Part shown: positions 16,724-25,285 of the stretch, in pieces
How the letters are laid out: every line of letters begins with the position of its first letter
Position numbering within the stretch: the stretch's first letter is position 1
Assembly: GCA_024229115.1 (NCBI GenBank)
Contig: JAAEST010000097.1
Coordinates: 248,001-312,000, forward strand
DNA from: Oligoflexia bacterium
GTDB lineage: Bacteria; Bdellovibrionota; Bacteriovoracia; Bacteriovoracales; Bacteriovoracaceae
Length of the DNA stretch: 64,000 nucleotides
Reading direction: 5' to 3'
Notes under the pieces: model-generated
What the model saw: the letters and a program-made list of their open reading frames with translations, nothing else
Databases searched by the model: none
Told to the model about the DNA's origin: nothing
Made by a program: the position numbers and the translations under genes

Positions 16724-19300
16724 ATGGAAAATTATATAAAAGTCAGAGGGGCTTCTACTAATAATCTTAAAAATGTAGATGTCGATATACCAATAAACAA
16801 AATCACTACAGTAGTTGGTCCTAGTGGCAGTGGAAAATCTTCTCTTGTCTTTCATACTCTTGTGACAGAGTCTAAACGACGGTTTCTTAACTCATTGCCA
16901 AATGATGTGAAGTTCTTTTGGAATATGCCACAGTCACCAAAGGTGGATTCTATTGAACCTGTTTTACCGGTGTGGGCACTGGCCCAAAGTAATCCTATCA
17001 TTGGTTCTAGGCCTAATCTTTCAGACCTCTTTGGGGTTTTCGAGCATTTTCAACGCTTCTTCTATCATCACGCACATGTTGTTTGCCCTGATCATAAAAT
17101 ACCATTGGATAAGAGAAATCCATGGGATGATATTGCAAGGTTAATAGAGGAAGATGAATCGGATGATGTTATTCACTTCTTTACTACCAAAGAAAATTAT
17201 CTAGACTCATATGCTGAATCAATGATGCCTGCAAGAGGTTATTGTGTTGAATCAGCATCAATAAACTCATTTGATAAAGATCACGACTTTTTTGAACTTT
17301 TTAGACTTAAGAAGAAAGATCTATCTAAACTTAAGAAAAAAGTAGAAGAGTTAAAACTCAATGTCTTAAAAATTTTCTATTGCGGAAAAGAGAAGCAAGA
17401 AATATCTGAAGCAATCTTAAGAGAGTCATACTCTTGCTCTAAGTGCGATTTTCAAGTTAACCAAATTCATTATGAACTGGAGGAGCTGAGTCCATTTAAT
17501 GCCGCAGGTGCGTGTAGTGAGTGTAACGGCCATGGAATGAATTTAGTTTATTCTAAAGAAAAGATTGTTAAAAAAGAAAATCTATCTTTATCAAAAGGTG
17601 CAGTTCACATGTTAGAAGGGAATCGCTTTGGATATTTGAAAGATGATTTTCTAAAGGAATGCAAAAAATTAAAAATTGATATAAATAAACCTTTTACAGA
17701 ATTGCCGAAAGAAAAAGTATGGAAACTAATAAAGGAAGGAAAGGGGCATTTTCCTGGGGTCGATGAATTAATTTCATATCTAGAAACGAAGAGATATAAA
17801 AGCTCTGTGAGGATCTATTTAAGAGGATTGCAAACAGAAGTTCTTTGTGAAAGCTGTCAAGGAACCAGAGTACAAAAGAAATCTAATAACTTGTTATTCA
17901 AAAATAAGAAAAATGATATTACTTATGGTGAACTATTAAACCTCTCCGTTTCGCAAGCACATGATACTTTTAAAAGCTTCACGAATCTTCTAGAAGAAGA
18001 GAAGTTCAAAGTGATAGAAATCTTAAATATTTTGGAGACTGCGAAGTCTTTAGGTTTAGGGAATGTTTCTCTTAGAAAGAAAGCAAAGAAATTAACAAGT
18101 AGTGAATATCAGCGATCTCTGCTAGTAAAGATACTAAGCTATCAAGGCTCTGGTTCTTTATTCGTATTAGATGAGCCTGCACTAGGTCTATCATTAGAAG
18201 AGCAAGATAAGTTAATTAAATGTTTAAATAAGATTAAAGACCAAGGTAATACTGTTTTATTAGTTGAGCATAATAACTTTATTATTAAAAATAGTGATCA
18301 TGTCATTGATATTGGACCTGGAGCAGGTAAATACGGTGGCGAGATAATTTCTTCGAAAAAATGCACTAAAAAGTTATCCAAATCTAAATTTAAGATTGAA
18401 GCAATTCTTAAATCGAAATCAAATATAGAGTTTCAAGCTGATTACTATGGTAAGAAAAAGAAGTTTAAACTTCCTGACTCTGGTGTTTCTCTTATTTATG
18501 GTAATGAGATGGCCTTTAAATCCAAAATCGTCAAAGAAGTAGTTGGCAACACGCTCTTTCATCAAGCTAGTGGAGAGTTTCTATACTCTAAAGACGATAT
18601 TATTAATTTAAAATCTAAAAAGATATTTGATGATGTTATTATCATTGATTCAACGACAGGCAAGGCTACTAGTCGATCAACAGTTGGAACGCAATTAGGT
18701 TTAGCACCTATTATGAGACAATATTTTGCTTCGTTACCAGTAGCTAAAAACCTTGGTTTAGAAAAAGGACATTTTTCTACTAACTCAGATTTGGGCAGAT
18801 GTAGTACTTGTGAAGGAAAGGGAATAAATGAAGTTGAGATGAGCTTTTTAGAAGACATTCAGGTTACGTGCAATGATTGTAATGGGAAAAAACTGAAGCC
18901 TTATCTTTCTAATATTTCTGATGGAGAACATACAGTATGGGAAGCCTTTAACTCACCAATTGAAGATGTCGTTGGAAAGTTAAAGCTTACACCAAAGTAT
19001 AAAAAAATTGTTGATTACCTCGAACTTTTAAACTTGAGTTACCTGACTTTAGATAGAACAATTTCAAGTTTATCAGGGGGAGAAAGGCAAAGAATTAAAT
19101 TGATTAATCACCTTGAAAAGAAAATCCAAAATAGCCTCATTATTTTTGAAAACTTATCCTCAGGCCTGTCAGAAAAAGAGTTGGCTACTTTTGAGGGTAT
19201 TTTCCAATCATTAACAGAAAGAGGTAATACCATCTGGATGCTTGATCAGAACCATTTTCTTGGCAATTTTGCTGAAAATCGTCTTAATTTTGACATGTAA
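16724..19300 (+). CDS. UvrA paralogue with one intact and one decayed composite ATP site
   Basis: 858 residues, ABC-type UvrA superfamily but ~80 shorter than UvrA. In half 1, Walker A GPSGSGKSS (Lys38) and Walker B with catalytic Glu (FVLDEPALGL, Asp483-Glu484) are intact, while the signature is eroded to LTSSE (457-461). In half 2, the P-loop is eroded (GNEMAFKS, 593-600), Walker B reads IIFENLSSGL (Glu809-Asn810) and the switch His is lost (LDQNH), but the signature LSGGERQR (783-) is perfect. The zinc-module CxxC pairs are kept. The protein ends early, without the usual C-terminal glycine-rich segment. No ribosome site; TATAAA ends six bases before ATG. Probably DNA-binding; a repair role is not shown, and the canonical uvrA would be elsewhere. 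Confidence 0.85.
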   Translation: MENYIKVRGASTNNLKNVDVDIPINKITTVVGPSGSGKSSLVFHTLVTESKRRFLNSLPNDVKFFWNMPQSPKVDSIEPVLPVWALAQSNPIIGSRPNLSDLFGVFEHFQRFFYHHAHVVCPDHKIPLDKRNPWDDIARLIEEDESDDVIHFFTTKENYLDSYAESMMPARGYCVESASINSFDKDHDFFELFRLKKKDLSKLKKKVEELKLNVLKIFYCGKEKQEISEAILRESYSCSKCDFQVNQIHYELEELSPFNAAGACSECNGHGMNLVYSKEKIVKKENLSLSKGAVHMLEGNRFGYLKDDFLKECKKLKIDINKPFTELPKEKVWKLIKEGKGHFPGVDELISYLETKRYKSSVRIYLRGLQTEVLCESCQGTRVQKKSNNLLFKNKKNDITYGELLNLSVSQAHDTFKSFTNLLEEEKFKVIEILNILETAKSLGLGNVSLRKKAKKLTSSEYQRSLLVKILSYQGSGSLFVLDEPALGLSLEEQDKLIKCLNKIKDQGNTVLLVEHNNFIIKNSDHVIDIGPGAGKYGGEIISSKKCTKKLSKSKFKIEAILKSKSNIEFQADYYGKKKKFKLPDSGVSLIYGNEMAFKSKIVKEVVGNTLFHQASGEFLYSKDDIINLKSKKIFDDVIIIDSTTGKATSRSTVGTQLGLAPIMRQYFASLPVAKNLGLEKGHFSTNSDLGRCSTCEGKGINEVEMSFLEDIQVTCNDCNGKKLKPYLSNISDGEHTVWEAFNSPIEDVVGKLKLTPKYKKIVDYLELLNLSYLTLDRTISSLSGGERQRIKLINHLEKKIQNSLIIFENLSSGLSEKELATFEGIFQSLTERGNTIWMLDQNHFLGNFAENRLNFDM

Positions 19301-19356
19301 GTGCTTGTAATTACGAAATAATTAATACCAGATTAAAATAGTAAAGAATTATTAAC

Positions 19357-19387
19357 GACCTACCGATGAGTTATTAGTTGGAAGGTC
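19357..19387 (+). promoter_or_regulatory. Leader hairpin that hides a ribosome-binding site
   Basis: GACCTACC (19357-19364) pairs with GGAAGGTC (19380-19387), with one A.A mismatch and a 15-base loop. The right arm contains the ribosome site GGAAGG, six bases before the ATG at 19392. When folded, the mRNA would block initiation; it could be a thermometer, protein-binding or ligand switch, or simply a weak structure. Confidence 0.5.
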
Positions 19388-19391
19388 TTTT

Positions 19392-20099
19392 ATGTATGTA
19401 AAACTATTTTTTGGTGCATTTATTTTGTTTTTTGCTCTTAGAAGCCATTCGGCTACTTTTGTTCCAATTAAAATTTCAGACCAAGTCAGAGACTCAGATC
19501 TTGTTATTGATGGAAAAGTCATTGGTAAAACATTCAAAAAAATTCCATCAGGTGAAGTGGTAACTGAGTATACATTTAAATTAGATAAGATTGTCGGAAT
19601 CCAACATTCTAAAATAGTTAATAAGAATAATTTTAAAGTTATTGTCCCTGGAGGAAAGTGGCAGGGAGTAACATATAAAGTAACCGGTGTTCCTAAATTT
19701 GAGAATGGCTCTAAAAATATAGTACTTCTCCGAAAGGGGAAGTTTGGTTACTACCTAACAAATCTTGCTTTAAGTAGTTTTCAAAAAAGTAAAATAAAAG
19801 ATGATAGAACAATCATTTCAGAAATATTTCCTTTAAGAAAAAATGTAGGCCGTATTGGAACTCAATACTTTGACGAAGTACTTCAAAACAAATGGGGAAC
19901 AGCTCTTGTTGATATTGAAGAAGATAAGTTTGTCCAACAACCTACATTTAAGCCGATTAAGAGAAGAGGTGTAGAACCTTCTAGGGTTCCAGCAAGTATT
20001 GATAAAAACAAGTCAGATAAATCTAAGTCAGTATGGCCAATTATCTTTCTCATTCTATCTGGACTAATCGCAGGTATCTTGAGGAGAAAGAAGACGTAA
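19392..20099 (+). CDS. Exported protein with C-terminal membrane tail, unknown function
   Basis: 235 residues. Signal peptide ~1-21 (ending RSHSA), a beta-rich domain ~22-150, then a charged linker (KNKSDKSKS) and a C-terminal membrane helix (VWPIIFLILSGLIAGIL) followed by RRKK. A signal peptide plus a terminal helix plus a basic cluster is the general plan of CTERM-type sorting tails, but no known tripartite motif is evident. It overlaps the metalloprotease gene by one base (TAATG), so the pair is co-translated. The fold was not recognised; it may act with the protease as chaperone, inhibitor or anchor, which is inference. Confidence 0.65.
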   Translation: MYVKLFFGAFILFFALRSHSATFVPIKISDQVRDSDLVIDGKVIGKTFKKIPSGEVVTEYTFKLDKIVGIQHSKIVNKNNFKVIVPGGKWQGVTYKVTGVPKFENGSKNIVLLRKGKFGYYLTNLALSSFQKSKIKDDRTIISEIFPLRKNVGRIGTQYFDEVLQNKWGTALVDIEEDKFVQQPTFKPIKRRGVEPSRVPASIDKNKSDKSKSVWPIIFLILSGLIAGILRRKKT

Positions 20100-21838
20100 T
20101 GAAAAACCTGGGCTTACTCATTACATTGCTACTCTTTAACACTTCAGTGTTTTCTTACACATTTCAAATCAATGATAGTGGAACGAAAGTCCGTTGGCCT
20201 ACTAACAAGAGTAGTATGATTATTTATTTACATACTCAAGGTACTCCTGTGGGAGATTCATCTACAGTGAATAGTATTGTTGCCAGCTCTGCTAGTTCTT
20301 GGAATGGTACGAGTGCTCCTGATATAGTGACAATCGCTCAAAATGGAAATCCATTAAATGGAAGGAATGATTTATATTTTTCAAATGATGCCAGCCTTTT
20401 TGGAGGAACGGGAGTCTTAGCAGTAACTAAAACATCTTTTGATGATAGGAGAGGAGTTATTATAGAATCTGATATCGTTATTAGAGATGATATTAGTTAT
20501 TCATTAACTCAAGGTGGGACATTTTATTTAGGAGATATTATTACTCATGAGATGGGTCATTTCTTAGGAATGGATCACTCTGAGAGGCTTTACTCTTCAA
20601 TGTTTTATACATCGGTAAATGGTCAATATGGAATTCATAGTGATGATTACTATGGTGTTAATGATCTTTATTCAAAGTCAACTAATGGAGAACTAAAAGG
20701 AACTGTAGCTGGTAGTGAAAGTGTCGTTGGAGTTCTTGGAGCAGAGGTTGTTGCAATTAGTACGAATAGCGGAAGAGTTTTAGCGTCGGCATTCACAGAT
20801 ATTAACGGAAGTTTTAGTATAAAAGGGCTCCCATTAGATGATGTCTACTATGTCTATGTAAAACCACCTTCAAAACTTTCTAGTCTTCCTTCATATTATG
20901 AACAAACTCAAACTCAGTTCTGTGCTGGTGGACAAGAGTATCGTGGATCATTCTATGAAAGTTGTAATAATAGTGAGAGAGGTAAACCATTAGGAATTAA
21001 GTTAACAAGCGGAAACTCCGTTGTTGACCTTGGAACAGTTACGATTAAGTGTGGATTAAGTGTAGACTATAATTATTTTAACAGTCGTTCTAATCCTCCT
21101 TACGACCTTGGAACATTTACTTCTAATGCGGGTGAAGCAATAGTTGGTTATTTTTCTCCTCAGCAAATTTCAGATAATGAAGAAGATAATTTTCAAATGG
21201 ATTTAACAGGATATCCTGTGACTTCGAGCAATCTTTATCTAGAAGTGAAGATCATAAATCAAGACTTATACTCTAGATCAAAGTTTAAGTTAGAGATTTC
21301 TTCACCTGCTGGTATAGTAAATAGCGACTATTCTTATGATTTAGAGAGTAATCCTAATCTAAACCTTTTCAAAAGATATGCATTAAGTACAACTGCGGCT
21401 AATAACTTGTTTGATATTAAAGTAACTCCAGAAGACTTTGATAATTTTGTGGGAACATTTGGAACACCATCAGAAGCGCAAATACTTCCAGGTGGTAGTT
21501 ACTTTGCTGACTCAATGGGTTTCTATTTAATGGTTGTAAATATCGTAAAGTATGAAAATGGAACTTATTCTTTATATGATCATAAGGCCTATACAACGAC
21601 TTATTCCAACACAGCTTGTATGGATGCACCAAATACATATAAGTCTTCCGGTAACACAGTGGTGCACAGCATAAACGGTGATAAGAAAAAGAAGAATAGT
21701 TCACAAGATGCGTTAGCATGTGGGTCTGTAGATATGGGTGGATCTGGACCAGGTAATGGCTTCTTTAGTTTAGTATTAGGAGTTCTTCTTATGCTACTTT
21801 CTCAAATTGCTACAAAGCGTGATAAATCAATATTTTAG
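20099..21838 (+). CDS. Secreted matrixin-type zinc metalloprotease with C-terminal anchor
   Basis: About 579 residues from the ATG at 20099, chosen because GAGGAG precedes it and a signal peptide follows (MKNLGLLITLLLFNTSVFS); the ORF also extends upstream to 20033 but that part is not signal-like. The catalytic domain (~20-200) holds HEMGHFLGMDHSE, the metzincin zinc motif with His150, Glu151, His154 and His160. Next comes a carboxypeptidase-regulatory-like beta sandwich (~205-270), then beta-rich sequence, then a Gly-rich GGSGPGNG stretch, a hydrophobic helix and a basic end (ATKRDK). The tail resembles GlyGly-CTERM-type signals. Likely an extracellular or surface protease; prey digestion is a guess. 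Confidence 0.85.
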   Translation: MKNLGLLITLLLFNTSVFSYTFQINDSGTKVRWPTNKSSMIIYLHTQGTPVGDSSTVNSIVASSASSWNGTSAPDIVTIAQNGNPLNGRNDLYFSNDASLFGGTGVLAVTKTSFDDRRGVIIESDIVIRDDISYSLTQGGTFYLGDIITHEMGHFLGMDHSERLYSSMFYTSVNGQYGIHSDDYYGVNDLYSKSTNGELKGTVAGSESVVGVLGAEVVAISTNSGRVLASAFTDINGSFSIKGLPLDDVYYVYVKPPSKLSSLPSYYEQTQTQFCAGGQEYRGSFYESCNNSERGKPLGIKLTSGNSVVDLGTVTIKCGLSVDYNYFNSRSNPPYDLGTFTSNAGEAIVGYFSPQQISDNEEDNFQMDLTGYPVTSSNLYLEVKIINQDLYSRSKFKLEISSPAGIVNSDYSYDLESNPNLNLFKRYALSTTAANNLFDIKVTPEDFDNFVGTFGTPSEAQILPGGSYFADSMGFYLMVVNIVKYENGTYSLYDHKAYTTTYSNTACMDAPNTYKSSGNTVVHSINGDKKKKNSSQDALACGSVDMGGSGPGNGFFSLVLGVLLMLLSQIATKRDKSIF

Positions 21839-21902
21839 TGTTCAAATACACTTCTTTTTAGTTATCCTTATAAGGTAAGAATCATGGAAGGTGACTTAAC
21901 TT

Positions 21903-22379
21903 ATGGGAAAAGTTTTCAAATTAATTTTAGTCTTTTTATTCTCTGCAAACCTCTTTGCTCAAAACCTATTAGATGAAAGAATCAGAAGAATTGCACCAAG
22001 AAAAAGATCGATTTTCTTAGAGCGTGGAATTTTTCATAATGGTGGTCCAAAGAGAAGCTCAAGCTTAAAAGCTATTAGACACAACTTCTCTAAGTCTGCT
22101 GGATATGAAAGATTAGTTTTTGACTTTGGAACTAAAGAAATACCAAGAGTTTATGGGTATATCTCTGGAAACGAAAAAAGATTATATATTGATCTTTTTG
22201 ATACGAAGCTTGTAGGCCAGCTTGGATCTTTTGGAAATTCAAAATATGTTGAAAGTATTAACTTTTTTCCAATTCAAAGTGACACACTTTCTGTAGAGGT
22301 AATTTTTAAAAAGAAAATTACTGTTGATATTTTTTATCTCTTATCTCCTGGACGTTTTGTCGTAGATATTAAGGGATAA
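21903..22379 (+). CDS. Small exported protein with AMIN-like domain
   Basis: 158 residues. Signal peptide 1-19 (MGKVFKLILVFLFSANLFA), then a basic stretch (RIRRIAPRKRS), then ~55-158 a beta-rich domain with an AMIN-like alternation (YERLVFDFGTKEIPRVYGYI; RLYIDLFDTKLVG; LLSPGRFVVDIKG). AMIN domains localise periplasmic proteins to peptidoglycan, as in PilQ and AmiC. Ribosome site GGAAGG. It sits between the metalloprotease and lon, about 40 bases upstream of lon, without a clear terminator. The domain call is from pattern only. Confidence 0.55.
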   Translation: MGKVFKLILVFLFSANLFAQNLLDERIRRIAPRKRSIFLERGIFHNGGPKRSSSLKAIRHNFSKSAGYERLVFDFGTKEIPRVYGYISGNEKRLYIDLFDTKLVGQLGSFGNSKYVESINFFPIQSDTLSVEVIFKKKITVDIFYLLSPGRFVVDIKG

Positions 22380-22417
22380 TGTTCTTTAAAATTTCAAATT
22401 AACTTGGAGTAATTATC

Positions 22418-24922
22418 ATGTCTGATATTGAAACAGAATATCAAGTTCAAATTGACCCTAATGCACATGAAGATGAAAATTCATTTCCTGATGAAGTCGT
22501 TATCATTCCGATAATGAATAGCCCAATTTTCCCTGGAATGATTGCACCCATTATTTTAACGGAAGATAAGTTTACACCAGAACTAGATCAATACTTAATG
22601 AAAACTGGTTATGTAGCCCTTAACTTAGTTAAGAGTGATCTGAAAGGTGAAGATGGAGAGTTCGTAGCTGAAGAAAATATTGATTTCGATAGTCGAGAGA
22701 TTTCACCGAAAGATATATATAAGGTTGGAGTTCTTTGTAAGGTCGTTAAAAAATTAAAACTACCTGATGGTAGTGTGAATGTTCTTGTTCATGGAATTAA
22801 GAGATATAGAGCTTCAGAATTTATTGAGGAAAACCCAATCATAAAAGCTAAGTATGAAGTCTTTGATGATCTACTTGATACTGATGAGGAACTAGATGCT
22901 TATACTCGTTCTGTAATCAATCAAGTTAAGAGGCTGAGTGAGATTAATACTTACTTCAATGAAGAGATGAAACTTGCAATGCTTAATAGTCCATCTCCAG
23001 GAGCTTTAGCAGACCTTGTTGCTTTTGCAATTTCTCTTGATATACCAGAAGCTCAAGATTTTTTAGAGACTCTTGTTGTTAAGAAAAGATTTGCAAAGCT
23101 TCTTGTTTATCTGAAAAGAGAGAAAGATGTTGCAGACATTCAAAAGAAAATTTCAGATGAAGTTAATGATAAAGTTAATAAGTATCAAAGAGAATATTTC
23201 TTACGTGAGCAACTAAAAGTAATTAGATCTGAACTTGGAATGGAAGATGATGAAAAATCTCGAGATCTAAATATCTTAAAAGAAAAAATTGATACTGTTG
23301 GTCTTTCAGAAGAAGCAATGAAAGCTGCTAAGGACGAAATGGAAAGACTTGAGGTTATTCCAGACAGTTCTCCAGAGTATAACGTTGCACGTACATATTT
23401 AAACTGGATGTTGGATTTACCATGGAGTAAATCAACTGAAGATAAGGTTGATATTCCTGTTGCTAAAAAGTTACTTGAAAAAGATCACTATGGTTTAGAA
23501 AAAGCTAAAGAAAGAATTCTTGAATTCTTAGCGGTGAGAAAGTTAAAGCCACAGTTTGATGGAACGATTCTTTGTCTTGCAGGTCCTCCAGGTGTAGGTA
23601 AGACTTCTCTTGGAAAAAGTATTGCAGACGCTCTTGGAAGAAAGTTTTATCGTTTCAGTCTCGGTGGGATGAGAGATGAAGCAGAAATTAAAGGTCATAG
23701 AAGAACTTATGTAGGAGCTATGCCTGGTAGAATTATTCAAGCTTTAAAAAGAGTTGAAGTGAATAATCCTGTAATCATGCTTGATGAAATCGATAAACTT
23801 GGGCAAAGTTTTCAAGGTGATCCAGCTTCTGCACTACTAGAAGTATTAGACCCTGAACAAAACCATACTTTTATTGATCATTACTTAGATATACCTTTTG
23901 ATTTATCAAAAGTTTTATTTGTAGCGACAGCTAACTATATTGGAAATATTCCTGAGCCTCTACTTGATAGAATGGAAATCATTGAGTTAAGTGGTTACAC
24001 AATTGAAGAAAAAATCTCAATTGCTACAAAATGGGTAATTCCTAAGCAGCTTAAGAAACATGGACTTGCTAAAACAGACTTCTCGTTAGGCGTTCCTGTA
24101 TTAAAGAAATTAATTTCTGACTATGCTAGAGAGCCAGGTGTGAGGGTTATGGAGCAATTTATTGCTAAGCTTTGTCGTAAAGCAGCTCTAGCGAAAGTTT
24201 CATCTAGAAGAGCTAAGAAGTTTGCACCTAAGCCAGCTGATTTAGAAAAATTAGTTGGAAGTGCAAGATATCAATCAGAACTTGCCCAGAAATCTGTTGT
24301 TCCAGGTGTAGTGACTGGACTTGCATGGACTGCCTTCGGTGGAGATATTCTCTTTATTGAAACTCTTCCACTAAAAGGTAAGGGTGGATTTAAATTGACG
24401 GGACAACTTGGAAGCGTGATGAATGAGTCAGCTAATCTTGCTTATTCATACACGAAAAAACTTCTTGAAGAACAAGCTGAAGTTGAGGCAAAGAAGAAGA
24501 AATCGAAAGCAAAAAAGAGTTCGAAGAAAAAAGAAAGTGCTGATGAAAATAAAGAAGAAGCATTAGATTTTCTTTCTGAGCACGAGGTTCACTTGCATTT
24601 ACCTGCTGGAGCAACTCCTAAAGATGGACCTTCTGCCGGAATAACAATGGCGTTGGCCCTATATTCGTTAGCAACAGGACAGAAGATTAGACCAACTCTT
24701 GCAATGACTGGAGAGTTGAGTCTTACTGGTAAAGTTCTTCCAGTTGGTGGAATTAAGGAAAAAGTTCTTGCTGCTAAAAGAGCAGGGATTAAAACGATTA
24801 TTCTTCCACAAGAGAATGCTAAAGATCTAAAAGAGGTGCCTGAGAATCACAGAAAGGGGATGAAATTCTTTCCTGTCTCACATTTTGATGATGTACTTAA
24901 AGTAGCTTTAAAGAAGAAATAA
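22418..24922 (+). CDS. lon: ATP-dependent Lon protease (first copy), with Lys-rich insert
   Basis: 834 residues. N-terminal LAN substrate-binding domain (begins after an acidic ~25-residue extension), AAA+ module with Walker A GPPGVGKTS, and C-terminal protease domain. The catalytic dyad is Ser739 (PKDGPSAG) and Lys782 (GGIKEKV). Between strands of the protease region there is a ~30-residue Lys/Ser/Glu insert (~688-716, KKKKSKAKKSSKKK) absent from the second Lon in this window and from typical LonA. Lon degrades misfolded and regulatory proteins in the cytoplasm. It starts behind TTGGAG and ends at a bidirectional terminator. Confidence 0.96.
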   Translation: MSDIETEYQVQIDPNAHEDENSFPDEVVIIPIMNSPIFPGMIAPIILTEDKFTPELDQYLMKTGYVALNLVKSDLKGEDGEFVAEENIDFDSREISPKDIYKVGVLCKVVKKLKLPDGSVNVLVHGIKRYRASEFIEENPIIKAKYEVFDDLLDTDEELDAYTRSVINQVKRLSEINTYFNEEMKLAMLNSPSPGALADLVAFAISLDIPEAQDFLETLVVKKRFAKLLVYLKREKDVADIQKKISDEVNDKVNKYQREYFLREQLKVIRSELGMEDDEKSRDLNILKEKIDTVGLSEEAMKAAKDEMERLEVIPDSSPEYNVARTYLNWMLDLPWSKSTEDKVDIPVAKKLLEKDHYGLEKAKERILEFLAVRKLKPQFDGTILCLAGPPGVGKTSLGKSIADALGRKFYRFSLGGMRDEAEIKGHRRTYVGAMPGRIIQALKRVEVNNPVIMLDEIDKLGQSFQGDPASALLEVLDPEQNHTFIDHYLDIPFDLSKVLFVATANYIGNIPEPLLDRMEIIELSGYTIEEKISIATKWVIPKQLKKHGLAKTDFSLGVPVLKKLISDYAREPGVRVMEQFIAKLCRKAALAKVSSRRAKKFAPKPADLEKLVGSARYQSELAQKSVVPGVVTGLAWTAFGGDILFIETLPLKGKGGFKLTGQLGSVMNESANLAYSYTKKLLEEQAEVEAKKKKSKAKKSSKKKESADENKEEALDFLSEHEVHLHLPAGATPKDGPSAGITMALALYSLATGQKIRPTLAMTGELSLTGKVLPVGGIKEKVLAAKRAGIKTIILPQENAKDLKEVPENHRKGMKFFPVSHFDDVLKVALKKK

Positions 24923-24954
24923 AAAAAAGGGTCCTGAATTAGGACCCTTTTTTG
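24922..24954. terminator. Bidirectional terminator between lon and rpoZ
   Basis: Stem GGGTCCT / AGGACCC (24929-24935 and 24941-24947), loop GAATT, flanked by an A run on the left and a T run on the right. It can terminate lon on the plus strand and rpoZ on the minus strand. Confidence 0.93.
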
Positions 24955-24992
24955 TTGCACAAAAAATTATATAAAAAATTTAAAAATTAAAT

Positions 24993-25205
24993 TTAGAATT
25001 CGTCTGAATCGTACTCAGAAACTGGAGCGTGATTAACTTTGCTTGCTGCAATTTCTCTTAGAGCTGTTACGATATCTTTGTTCTTTGACTTAACTAATCT
25101 ATCGGCACCATCTCTTAGTTGCTTAACTCTTCTAGTAGTTAAGTGAACTAACTCATAACGATTTTCAACTTTTTCAAGACAGTCTTCAATTGTAATACGT
25201 GCCAT
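24993..25205 (-). CDS. rpoZ: RNA polymerase omega subunit
   Basis: 70 residues. ARITIEDCLEKVENRYELVHLTTRRVKQL is the conserved omega N-terminus with the RxxELV segment that contacts the beta-prime subunit, followed by DIVTALREIA. In many proteobacteria omega forms part of the site-1 ppGpp binding pocket, which is relevant because a RelA/SpoT-like protein is encoded at 35118. Good ribosome site (AGGAG). Its usual partners gmk and spoT are not adjacent; here it stands alone between lon and an acyl-CoA ligase gene. Confidence 0.95.
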   Translation of the reverse strand: MARITIEDCLEKVENRYELVHLTTRRVKQLRDGADRLVKSKNKDIVTALREIAASKVNHAPVSEYDSDEF

Positions 25206-25285
25206 TTGGGCTCCTATGAATAAATATACGAAATGATTTTATAAAAAATATCCCACATAATGTCAAAAAATAGACAAGAAGTGAA

